DNA of 8,499 nt from CAZYWA01 sp964650975 [NCBI: uncultured bacterium] (lineage in GTDB: Bacteria > JADJOY01). The stretch lies in NCBI GenBank assembly GCA_964650975.1, contig CAZYWA010000346.1, forward strand, positions 1 to 8,499, in the 5' to 3' direction. Below are positions 1 through 5,481 of this stretch, piece after piece. The position numbers were made by a program, and so were the translations under genes. Position 1 is the stretch's first letter. Each line of letters starts with the position of its first letter. A model generated the notes under the pieces. The model had not been told where the DNA came from. It made no database searches and saw nothing but the letters and a program-made list of their open reading frames with translations.

Positions 1-881
1 ACGTCTCGCGGCGCCGTTTCCCCAACGTCGAGATCCTGGTGGCGGCGGTCCGCGTGCAGGGCGAGGGTGCATCCCGGGAGATCGCCGCGGCGATCACGCG
101 GTTGTCGCGCTCGGGTCTGGTCGATGTGCTGATCGTGGCGCGTGGCGGCGGTTCGCTCGAGGATCTCTGGGCCTTCAACGAGGAGCCGGTCGCCCGCGCG
201 ATCTTCACCTCCCCCGTGCCGGTGGTTTCGGCGGTGGGGCACGAGACCGATTTCACGATCGCCGACTTCGTTGCCGACGTGCGCGCCCCCACGCCCTCCG
301 CTGCCGCCGAGCTGGTGGTGCCGGAACGGCAGGCGCTCCACCGCCAGATGGCCGAGCTGGAGCGTGTGCTGGCGGCGGTCATGACGCGGCGGATCGCCGA
401 TGCGCGCGCGCGGGTCGACCGTCTCGCGCCGACGCCGGCCGCGCTGGTGCGATGGGTCGACGACCGCCGGCAGCGGGTCGACGAGTGGGGCGAGCGCCTG
501 GGGCACGCGGCACGGCGAGGCGTGGTGCGATCGCGCGACCGGCTGGCGACGCTCGAAGCGCGCTGGCGCGCCGCCGGTCCCAGGAAACGGATGGATCTGT
601 CGCGCGAGCGTCTGACACGATTCGGCGATCGCCTGCGAGCCGCGTCGCGGGCCAATCTGGCGCTGCGCTCCGCATTGCTGCGAGAGCTCGACGGCAAGCT
701 CACCGCGCTCGGGCCCGCCGCGGTCCTGGAACGAGGCTTCGCCGTGGTGCGTCTCGCCGACGGCGCGGTGGTGCGCGATCCGGCGCAAGTGCGCGCTGGT
801 GCATCGCTCGACGTGCGCGTGGCACGCGGCACCTTCGCGGCCACGGCCGCGGTCCCGCGCAGCGGGGAGAAGAGTGGATGA
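1..881 (+). CDS. xseA: Exodeoxyribonuclease VII large subunit, 3' part (5' end outside window)
   Basis: This is the catalytic subunit of exonuclease VII, which with XseB degrades single-stranded DNA to oligonucleotides in the cytoplasm. The frame is open from the first complete codon at base 3, and the family segment with RVQGEGA is already under way there, so the N-terminal OB-fold is outside the window. About 292 residues remain of a usual 400-450. The family core is clear: [14 protein letters not shown] (Arg at 141-143), GHETDFTI (His at 240-242, Asp at 249-251) and [10 protein letters not shown] just after. The Arg, His and Asp correspond to residues reported as essential in E. coli XseA. 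The Arg-rich middle is the long helical, coiled-coil part that binds XseB, and the end ([12 protein letters not shown]) is the usual C-terminal segment. The GTG at 39 lies inside a conserved motif and is not the start. The stop overlaps the xseB start as ATGA. Identification is secure. Confidence 0.96.
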   Translation, partial: VSRRRFPNVEILVAAVRVQGEGASREIAAAITRLSRSGLVDVLIVARGGGSLEDLWAFNEEPVARAIFTSPVPVVSAVGHETDFTIADFVADVRAPTPSAAAELVVPERQALHRQMAELERVLAAVMTRRIADARARVDRLAPTPAALVRWVDDRRQRVDEWGERLGHAARRGVVRSRDRLATLEARWRAAGPRKRMDLSRERLTRFGDRLRAASRANLALRSALLRELDGKLTALGPAAVLERGFAVVRLADGAVVRDPAQVRAGASLDVRVARGTFAATAAVPRSGEKSG

Positions 882-1150
882 GCAAGAAATCCGGTGACGG
901 GCTCAGCACGGAGCACACCTTCGAGTCGGCGCAGCAACGGCTGCGCGAGATCGTGCAGCGCATGGAGGATCCCGATCTGCCGCTCGAGGAGTCGCTGACG
1001 CTTTTCGAGGAGGGCAGCCGGCTCGCCAAGCACTGCCAGTCGCTGCTCGACCGGGCGGAAGCGCGGATCGAGCTCTTGGTGGGCGAGGCGGAGGGCGTGC
1101 TGCGGACGGAGCCGCTCCGGGAAATCGAGCCGCGCGAGCGCGATCCATGA
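878..1150 (+). CDS. xseB: Exodeoxyribonuclease VII small subunit
   Basis: The 90-residue product is the small, all-helical subunit that assembles in several copies on XseA and is needed for exonuclease VII activity. The family signature is plain: [17 protein letters not shown], then [20 protein letters not shown], then a last helix with [12 protein letters not shown]. The length is typical (family about 60-90). The start is the ATG at 878, which overlaps the xseA stop as ATGA. It has a purine-rich GGGGAG about 9 bases upstream, inside xseA. The reading frame stays open upstream to 452, but that stretch is out of frame with the well-supported xseA and is rejected. The stop overlaps the ispA start in the same way, so translation is probably coupled across all three genes. 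Confidence 0.95.
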   Translation: MSKKSGDGLSTEHTFESAQQRLREIVQRMEDPDLPLEESLTLFEEGSRLAKHCQSLLDRAEARIELLVGEAEGVLRTEPLREIEPRERDP

Positions 1151-2088
1151 GCTCGCGCGCCGCTTTGGGCCCCGCCGCGTCCGCCGGGACCGCCTTCGAT
1201 CTGGCGGCCTACCTCGATGCGAAGCGCTCCCGCATCGAGGCGGCGTTCGAGAGCTATCTCGGCAGCCGTCTCGCCGTCGCTCCCGAGCGGCTCGTGGAGT
1301 CGATCCGCTACTCGCTCTTGGCTCCCGGCAAGCGCTTGCGTCCGGTCCTGACGCTGGCCGCGTGCGAGGCCGTGGGCGGCGACGAATCGGAGGTGCTCGA
1401 CGCCGCCCTCGCGATCGAGATGGTGCACACCTACAGCCTCATTCACGACGACCTGCCGTGCATGGACGACGACGACCTGCGTCGTGGCCGTCCCACCAGT
1501 CACAAGGTGTTCGGCGAGGCCATGGCGATCCTCGCGGGCGACGGCCTCATCACCGAGGCGTTCCATCTGCTCGCGAGCCCGCCGCGCTCGCCGCGGGTGT
1601 CGGCCGCGACGGCCCTCGAGGTGGTGCGCGACGTGAGCCTCGCGGCGGGTGTGAGCGGCATGGTCGGAGGCCAGGTGACCGACATGCAAAGCGAAGGGAA
1701 GCGCCTCGACCTCACGAGCCTCGAGGGCATGCACGGCATGAAGACCGGCAGCTTGATCGAGGTTTCGCTGCGGGCCGGCGCGCGGCTCGGCGGCGGTTCG
1801 CGCGACGAGGTCGAGGATCTCGCGGCGTACGGCCGGGCGCTGGGCCTCGCGTTCCAGATCGCCGACGACGTGCTCGACGTCACCGCGAGCACGGAGGTGC
1901 TCGGCAAGCGCACCAGCAAGGACCACGGCCGCGGCAAGTCGACGTTTCCGTCGCTGCTCGGCGTCGACGCGTCGCGAGCCCGCGCCCGTGAGCTGCGCGA
2001 TCAGGCGCGGCGTCACGTCGCGCGCTTCGCCGATCGCGGGCGCCCGCTGGCGGCGCTCGCGGACTACGTGGTCGATCGCGAGCGATGA
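1147..2088 (+). CDS. ispA: Polyprenyl synthetase, probably farnesyl diphosphate synthase
   Basis: This cytoplasmic enzyme condenses isopentenyl diphosphate with allylic diphosphates to make the isoprenoid precursor farnesyl diphosphate. The 313-residue protein has the whole trans-prenyltransferase set: GKRLRP at residues 61-66, the first Asp-rich motif DDLPCMDDDDLRRG from D101, GGQ with TDMQSEGK, the second Asp-rich motif DDVLD at 240-244 and KDHGRGKSTFP near 257-267. An aromatic residue sits five positions before the first Asp-rich motif (Tyr96), and that motif has the two-residue insertion. Together these mark bacterial type II farnesyl (C15) rather than geranylgeranyl synthases, so the chain length is inferred and not proven. 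The first 18 or so residues are a poorly conserved Ala-rich leader. There is no good Shine-Dalgarno site; the start depends on the ATGA overlap with xseB. The stop overlaps tlyA likewise. The neighbour expected downstream, dxs, is missing. Confidence 0.94.
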   Translation: MSSRAALGPAASAGTAFDLAAYLDAKRSRIEAAFESYLGSRLAVAPERLVESIRYSLLAPGKRLRPVLTLAACEAVGGDESEVLDAALAIEMVHTYSLIHDDLPCMDDDDLRRGRPTSHKVFGEAMAILAGDGLITEAFHLLASPPRSPRVSAATALEVVRDVSLAAGVSGMVGGQVTDMQSEGKRLDLTSLEGMHGMKTGSLIEVSLRAGARLGGGSRDEVEDLAAYGRALGLAFQIADDVLDVTASTEVLGKRTSKDHGRGKSTFPSLLGVDASRARARELRDQARRHVARFADRGRPLAALADYVVDRER

Positions 2089-2828
2089 GCCGCGCGTCGC
2101 GGGCACGCGCCGACCAGCTGGTGGTCGAGCGGGGCCTAGCGCCGTCGCGCGAGCGTGCTCGCGCGCTGATTCTCGCCGGGCAGGTGTGGTCGGGAGAGCA
2201 GCGCGTCGACAAGGCCGGTCGGATGCTCGCGGACGACGCGGAGCTTCACCTCTCGGTTCCCGATCACCCGTTCGTGGGTCGTGGCGGACTCAAGCTCGAG
2301 GCCGCGCTCGATGCCTTCTCGATCGACGTGCGCGACCGGGTGGTGCTCGATGTGGGCGCCTCGACCGGCGGCTTCACCGACTGCGTGCTCAAGCGCGGGG
2401 CGCGCCACGTCCACGCCGTCGACGTGGGCCACGGGCAGCTCGACTGGCGGTTGCGGAACGACCCGCGCGTGACCTCGCGCGAGGGCACGCACGTCAAGGA
2501 TCTCGACGGAGCGCTGCTCGATCCGCCGCCCGACCTGGCCGTGGTGGACGTGTCGTTCATCGGCCTCGCCAAGGTGATTCCGCACCTGGCGGCGATCGCG
2601 CCGCTCGCCCAGGCGGTGGTGCTGGTCAAGCCCAACTTCGAGCTCGAGCCCGGGCGCGTCGGGAAGGGCGGGGTGGTGCGCGATCCCGAAGCGTGTCAGG
2701 AAGCGGTCGCGCGGGTCCGCGAAGCCGCGCTTGCCGCCGGCTTCGAGCCGTCGCAGTCGATCGCGAGCCCGATCCGGGGAGCCAAGGGGAATGCCGAGTT
2801 CCTCCTGCATCTGGTGAGGAAGGAGTGA
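2085..2828 (+). CDS. tlyA: TlyA-family rRNA (cytidine-2'-O)-methyltransferase
   Basis: This is an S-adenosylmethionine-dependent ribose methyltransferase of the TlyA/hemolysin A family, which modifies 23S rRNA C1920 and, in some forms, also 16S rRNA C1409. Residues about 7-60 form an S4 RNA-binding domain (RADQLVVERGLAPSRERA). The Rossmann methyltransferase domain follows, with FVGRGGLKLEAAL, the SAM-binding VLDVGASTGGFTD, VVDVSFIGL and VLVKPNFELE. The catalytic tetrad of the M. tuberculosis enzyme (K69, D154, K182, E238) is matched by K70, D155, K182 and E238. The protein has 247 residues and stops soon after GNAEFLLHL, without the C-terminal tail of the mycobacterial protein. That resembles TlyA type I, which acts only on C1920. 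The start overlaps the ispA stop as ATGA. In Firmicutes tlyA is also downstream of ispA, but with dxs between them. Confidence 0.94.
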   Translation: MSRASRARADQLVVERGLAPSRERARALILAGQVWSGEQRVDKAGRMLADDAELHLSVPDHPFVGRGGLKLEAALDAFSIDVRDRVVLDVGASTGGFTDCVLKRGARHVHAVDVGHGQLDWRLRNDPRVTSREGTHVKDLDGALLDPPPDLAVVDVSFIGLAKVIPHLAAIAPLAQAVVLVKPNFELEPGRVGKGGVVRDPEACQEAVARVREAALAAGFEPSQSIASPIRGAKGNAEFLLHLVRKE

Positions 2829-2837
2829 CGTCGGGCT

Positions 2838-2865
2838 TTGAGCGTCCCGTGCGGGTTGCTACCCT
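2838..2865 (+). promoter_or_regulatory. Possible weak promoter for the 83-residue gene
   Basis: TTGAGC at 2838-2843 and TACCCT at 2860-2865 are separated by 16 bases in the 82-base gap after tlyA. They match four of six and three of six consensus positions. The gene could equally be read through from tlyA, because no clear terminator separates them. Confidence 0.3.
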
Positions 2866-2897
2866 CGTCGAGGCCGGAGTCGACGCCGACCGACGAG
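2864..2897 (+). other. Inverted repeat just upstream of the small gene
   Basis: CTCGTCG at 2864-2870 is exactly complementary to CGACGAG at 2891-2897, and an inner GGC/GCC (2872-2874 with 2885-2887) can add three pairs. No T-run follows, so it is not a convincing terminator. It lies directly before the purine-rich ribosome-binding region of the 83-residue gene and could affect its translation if the upstream operon is transcribed through. Confidence 0.3.
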
Positions 2898-2910
2898 AGC
2901 GAGGTGAGCC

Positions 2911-3162
2911 ATGGACGAGAACGAAGGCCGCGAGCTGATCCTCTTCACCGACGATTTCAAGATCAAAGGGCGCGCGCGGATGGCCGAGAGCGACGACGTG
3001 ATCCCGGCCTCGGGTTCCGACCCCTACCTCGACCTCTTCGACGTGACGCTCTACGATCGCACCGGCTCGACCAACCTGGGCCGCAGCAAACGCGTGAAAC
3101 TGCGTCGCACCGCGATCGTCATGTACTTCTTCGAGGAAGACTCGCTCGGCAAGGTCCGGTGA
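2911..3162 (+). CDS. Small protein of unknown function (83 residues)
   Basis: I do not recognise this family. The product is a soluble, charged protein without a signal peptide or membrane segment. Hydrophobic and polar residues alternate as in short beta strands: ELILFTDDFKIKGRARM near the start, LDLFDVTLYDRT in the middle and RTAIVMYFFEED at the end, with an acidic loop (ESDDVIPASGSD) between the first two. This would suit a small beta-barrel or sandwich, which is inference only. The ATG at 2911 has a purine-rich GAGGTGAG beginning about a dozen bases upstream, a good ribosome-binding site. Codon positions three are strongly G/C, as in the neighbours, which supports real coding. It follows tlyA by 82 bases on the same strand and converges on the membrane-protein gene. 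The last codons and stop lie within the left arm of a hairpin. Confidence 0.8.
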   Translation: MDENEGRELILFTDDFKIKGRARMAESDDVIPASGSDPYLDLFDVTLYDRTGSTNLGRSKRVKLRRTAIVMYFFEEDSLGKVR

Positions 3163-3206
3163 GGGCCTGGCCACCGGACCGGGGGCGGGGGGCTGGAACA
3201 GCCCTC
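3153..3206. terminator. Two hairpins between convergent genes, probable bidirectional termination zone
   Basis: The gap between the convergent stops at 3162 and 3215 contains two hairpins. The first pairs GGTCCGGTG (3153-3161) with CACCGGACC (3172-3180), a perfect 9-bp stem that includes part of the stop codon. The second pairs 3188-3195 with 3199-3206, centred on GGGCTG-GAA-CAGCCC with one G-T wobble and a three-base loop. Neither is followed by a real T-run on either strand, so these are GC hairpins without the classic U-tract. The position between two convergent genes is the main reason for calling termination. Confidence 0.55.
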
Positions 3207-3214
3207 GGGGCGAC

Positions 3215-3802
3215 TCAGGGCAGGACGCGGGAGCCGGTCGCCGAGGCCGGGGTGCGGAGCACGCGGTCGGTGAGATCCGCGGTGGTGCCCTCGAGGTCGT
3301 CGAGACCGTAGGCGATGCGGCTCGCGCGGATCGCCTCCTTGATGGCGATGAGCGAGCTGGTCGCGGCGAACCCAGAGAGCGCGATGCTGTACGGCAAGAG
3401 CAGCAGGATGCTCGCCTGGCGCTGCGCGGCGGTCGCCGCGCCGCCGGCGACCATCCCGGCGAGCCCTTCGTACGAGTAGAGGTAAATCAGCAAGCACGCG
3501 ACGGACGACAGGAACACGGGCCAGATGTTGAGCGCCGTGGCCTTCAATGTCTGAGTCGACTCCTCGTAGCCGCGCGCCGGGAAGTAGTAGCTCTCGACGC
3601 GCTCCCGTTGCGTAAAGATGATGAAGACCGTGAACACGCAGGAGCCGAACGAGAAGAGCGCGTACTTCGCGTGGTGCTCCTGCAAGATGTCGATGATCGC
3701 GAACCAGGGATTGATGACGGTGAAGATGAGCACGATCAGGGTGAGCGCACCCCAGATGTTGTAGAAGTAGGTCGTAACGCTCGAAGCCTCACCACCCCTC
3801 AT
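3215..3802 (-). CDS. Unrecognised integral membrane protein with four predicted helices
   Basis: I recognise no family. The 195-residue product has four hydrophobic segments at about residues 17-39, 47-65, 92-112 and 130-153, so it is probably an inner-membrane protein with four transmembrane helices. A polar loop (about 66-90, rich in Tyr, Glu and Arg) joins helices two and three. The C-terminal 40 residues are soluble and include an IKEAIRASRIAYGLDDLEG stretch that may be a cytoplasmic helix. There is no obvious signal peptidase site or catalytic motif. The start is the ATG at 3802, because AAAGGAG lies six bases upstream; an in-frame GTG at 3856 has no such site. The gene has its own promoter and is separated from the GTPase operon by a hairpin, so it may be regulated independently although it lies on the same strand. 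Confidence 0.85.
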   Translation of the reverse strand: MRGGEASSVTTYFYNIWGALTLIVLIFTVINPWFAIIDILQEHHAKYALFSFGSCVFTVFIIFTQRERVESYYFPARGYEESTQTLKATALNIWPVFLSSVACLLIYLYSYEGLAGMVAGGAATAAQRQASILLLLPYSIALSGFAATSSLIAIKEAIRASRIAYGLDDLEGTTADLTDRVLRTPASATGSRVLP

Positions 3803-3808
3803 CTGGCG

Positions 3809-3815
3809 CTCCTTT
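3809..3815 (-). promoter_or_regulatory. Ribosome-binding site that fixes the membrane-protein start
   Basis: Read on the minus strand this is AAAGGAG followed by six bases (CGCCAG) and then ATG at 3802. It is among the strongest Shine-Dalgarno sites in the window and decides against the GTG start at 3856. Confidence 0.8.
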
Positions 3816-3871
3816 GCGAAAGGTTGCCGTCGGGCGTGACCGAGCAATCCCTTCACGCATAACGCGGGGTC

Positions 3872-3901
3872 ATGCTACGGCCGCGCAATTTTCCATGTCA
3901 A
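3872..3901 (-). promoter_or_regulatory. Strong sigma70-type promoter for the membrane-protein gene
   Basis: On the minus strand, TTGACA (3901-3896, a perfect -35) is followed by 18 bases and TAGCAT (3877-3872, four of six of TATAAT). Transcription should start near 3865, giving a leader of about 60 bases. The -35 box lies in a short A/T-rich island that stands out in this GC-rich DNA. Confidence 0.7.
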
Positions 3902-3907
3902 GAAAAT
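3888..3907. promoter_or_regulatory. Inverted repeat surrounding the -35 box, possible operator
   Basis: ATTTTC at 3888-3893 and GAAAAT at 3902-3907 are exact complements separated by eight bases. The -35 hexamer (3896-3901) lies entirely between the arms. The layout suits a dimeric repressor or activator, but the arms are short and no regulator is identified. Confidence 0.4.
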
Positions 3908-3916
3908 CCGTTTGGT

Positions 3917-3935
3917 GTCGCGGTTTCACCGCGAC
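3917..3935 (-). terminator. Hairpin containing the stop codon of the TPR-GTPase gene, probable terminator
   Basis: On the minus strand GTCGCGGT-GAA-ACCGCGAC forms a perfect 8-bp stem with a three-base loop; the TGA stop of the preceding gene sits at the edge of the loop. A short T-rich run (ATTTTCTT) begins about nine bases after the stem, farther away than in a standard intrinsic terminator. It lies between this gene and the promoter of the membrane-protein gene, which fits termination. Confidence 0.55.
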
Positions 3936-5449
3936 GAGGGGCCGCGCTGCGCGCGCGGGTCGTTGGGGTCGAGGAGCGACGCGAGGTCCCATCCACCGTC
4001 GGCCGCCGGGGCCTCGGGGCGAGCACCGGGTGCGTCGCCGCGCGAGCCCGCGCGCCTGATCGCCGCGGTGCCGGCCTTGTCGACCAGCGCGAGCGCCCGC
4101 GCGTCGTTCGGGTCGTGATCGAGGATCAGGTTGAGCGATTCGAGGGCGCCGTCGGGGTCGCTGGCCTTCATTCGCTCGTGGGCGCTCGCCAGCAGCGCGT
4201 CGAAGACCGCGCGGCGCCGCTGCTCGACCGCGCTCAGCAGCGAGCGCCCCTCGCCCGGCATGCGCGGCGCGTTCGCGGCCAGCCGTTCGAGCACCTCGAG
4301 CGCACCCCGGTGATCGGCGCGCGCGAGCAGCTCCTCGCTCTCGCGGATCAGGTTCACCACCTCGGTCTTGCGAGCCGTGACCGCGGGATCATCGGACGGT
4401 GGACGTGGCGCAGGTTTCTCGGCCGGAGGAGCGGGCGCGGGCGCCAGCGCACGGTGGGTGAGCAGCCGGATCTCCTCCAGCAGCAGCTCGAATCCCCGGT
4501 GATGCGGATGAAGCTCGAGGGCGTGCTCGGCGCGCTCGGCCGCTCCCGCCAGGTCGCCGTTACCGCGCACCGCGATGGCGTCCGCGTAGAGCTGCTCGAC
4601 CAGCTCGTCGAGCTTCCCCTTGGCGCGATCGAAGAGCAGCCGCGCGCGGGGCTGCTCCGGATCCTTGTGCAAGGCCTTGCGCGCCCAGCGCAGGCACTCG
4701 GCGTAGTCCGCCTGCTCGAAGAAATGCTCGGCCATCTGGAGCGCCTTGCCGATCTCGGTCTTGCGGCGCTGGTCCGAGAGCTTGCGCTTCAGGTTGCGCC
4801 GCTCGGCCACCTCGAGCGGGCTCAGCTCGGGCGGCGCATCGTCGCGTTCGTGAGCGGACGATGCAGAGGAGCGCGAGTCGTCGGAGCCACGCGTGTCGAG
4901 GATGCTCGCCGTGAGCGCCACCAGCGTGCTCTCGATCTCGCGTCCCTCGGTGGCGACGGTCGCGAACGACGCCACTCCGTAGCGATTGAGCGCGTCGTCG
5001 AGTTCGGCGATCGGCAGCGCGTCGGGTAGATCGCGCTTGTTGTACTGCAGCACGTGCGGAACGGCGCTGAGCTTCCGGCTCATCACCCCCAGCGCCTGCT
5101 CGACCAGCTGCAGGCTGCGCAGGTTGGCGCCGAAGGCCGAGGGTGCGGAGTCGGCCACCAGCACCAGCCCCTGCACGCCCTCCAGGATGTCGACCAGCGC
5201 CTGCGGGTCCGAGACGGGCCCGGTGAGCGTGGCGAGGCTCACCCGCGCCACCGTGTTGCGGATCTTGGCGTCGAACGAGAGCTCGAGCACTTGCTCGGCG
5301 CCGCGCCGCCGCTGCCGCAGCTCGCCCTTTCGCAGCGGGTTGATGTGCTGGTAGATGTGGCGAAGGCTGGTGCCTTTGCCCGCTCCGGGCGGACCGAAAT
5401 AGACCACGCGGCACCGCGCGACCGGGGCGCGTGAGATTCGGAAAGACAT
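3926..5449 (-). CDS. MglA-like GTPase-fold protein with degenerate active site and TPR-like repeats
   Basis: The 507-residue protein has two parts. Residues 1-190 resemble MglA/Ras-like GTPases: P-loop GPPGAGKGT at 19-27, LVLVADS at 95-101 and base-binding NKRD at 137-140. The Ser/Thr after the P-loop Lys is Gly26, as in adenylate kinase. The MglA residues R53 and T54 align with Q53 and V54, and the TVPGQ motif is replaced by TLTGP (74-78), losing the catalytic Gln. It may bind nucleotide but probably hydrolyses GTP poorly. From 230 to the end are four TPR-like helix pairs (about 236-270, 287-320, 364-395, 417-455), with a Pro/Ala-rich break at 335-352 and a disordered tail. The start at 5449 has CAGGA six bases upstream and puts the P-loop where the upstream paralogue has it; the frame's extension to 5572 would overlap that gene. 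The gap to that gene is 32 bases, so they are co-transcribed. Its function is unknown; a scaffold or partner of the upstream GTPase is inferred. Confidence 0.87.
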   Translation of the reverse strand: MSFRISRAPVARCRVVYFGPPGAGKGTSLRHIYQHINPLRKGELRQRRRGAEQVLELSFDAKIRNTVARVSLATLTGPVSDPQALVDILEGVQGLVLVADSAPSAFGANLRSLQLVEQALGVMSRKLSAVPHVLQYNKRDLPDALPIAELDDALNRYGVASFATVATEGREIESTLVALTASILDTRGSDDSRSSASSAHERDDAPPELSPLEVAERRNLKRKLSDQRRKTEIGKALQMAEHFFEQADYAECLRWARKALHKDPEQPRARLLFDRAKGKLDELVEQLYADAIAVRGNGDLAGAAERAEHALELHPHHRGFELLLEEIRLLTHRALAPAPAPPAEKPAPRPPSDDPAVTARKTEVVNLIRESEELLARADHRGALEVLERLAANAPRMPGEGRSLLSAVEQRRRAVFDALLASAHERMKASDPDGALESLNLILDHDPNDARALALVDKAGTAAIRRAGSRGDAPGARPEAPAADGGWDLASLLDPNDPRAQRGPSSR

Positions 5450-5455
5450 TTCGTG

Positions 5456-5460
5456 TCCTG
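5456..5460 (-). promoter_or_regulatory. Ribosome-binding site that fixes the TPR-GTPase start
   Basis: On the minus strand CAGGA lies six bases before the ATG at 5449, in the 32-base gap after the upstream GTPase stop (TAG at 5484-5482). It supports this start over codons farther upstream. Confidence 0.6.
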
Positions 5461-5481
5461 GATGGCCTGCGGCGGCCCCGG

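Noticed and set aside
39-41. GTG at 39 as the start of xseA
   Set aside because: The conserved exonuclease VII segment is already in frame upstream from base 3, so the gene enters from outside the window.
700-2106. 468-codon open frame on the minus strand opposite xseB and ispA
   Set aside because: It is antisense to two well-supported genes and has Arg/His/Ala-rich, low-complexity composition with no family motif. Long antisense frames are expected in DNA this GC-rich.
1988-2938. 316-codon plus-strand frame overlapping ispA and tlyA
   Set aside because: It is out of frame with tlyA, which has a complete catalytic tetrad, and its product is Arg/Gly/Ala low complexity.
3177-3195. G-rich run as a possible G-quadruplex
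   Set aside because: There are only two long G runs, so at best a weak two-layer structure forms; the hairpins explain the region better.
3803-3856. GTG start at 3856 for the membrane protein, or a leader peptide there
   Set aside because: There is no Shine-Dalgarno site before it, while the ATG at 3802 has AAAGGAG at ideal spacing.
3872-5029. 385-codon open frame on the plus strand opposite the TPR-GTPase gene
   Set aside because: It would start inside the membrane-protein promoter region and run antisense through a gene with clear GTPase and TPR features.
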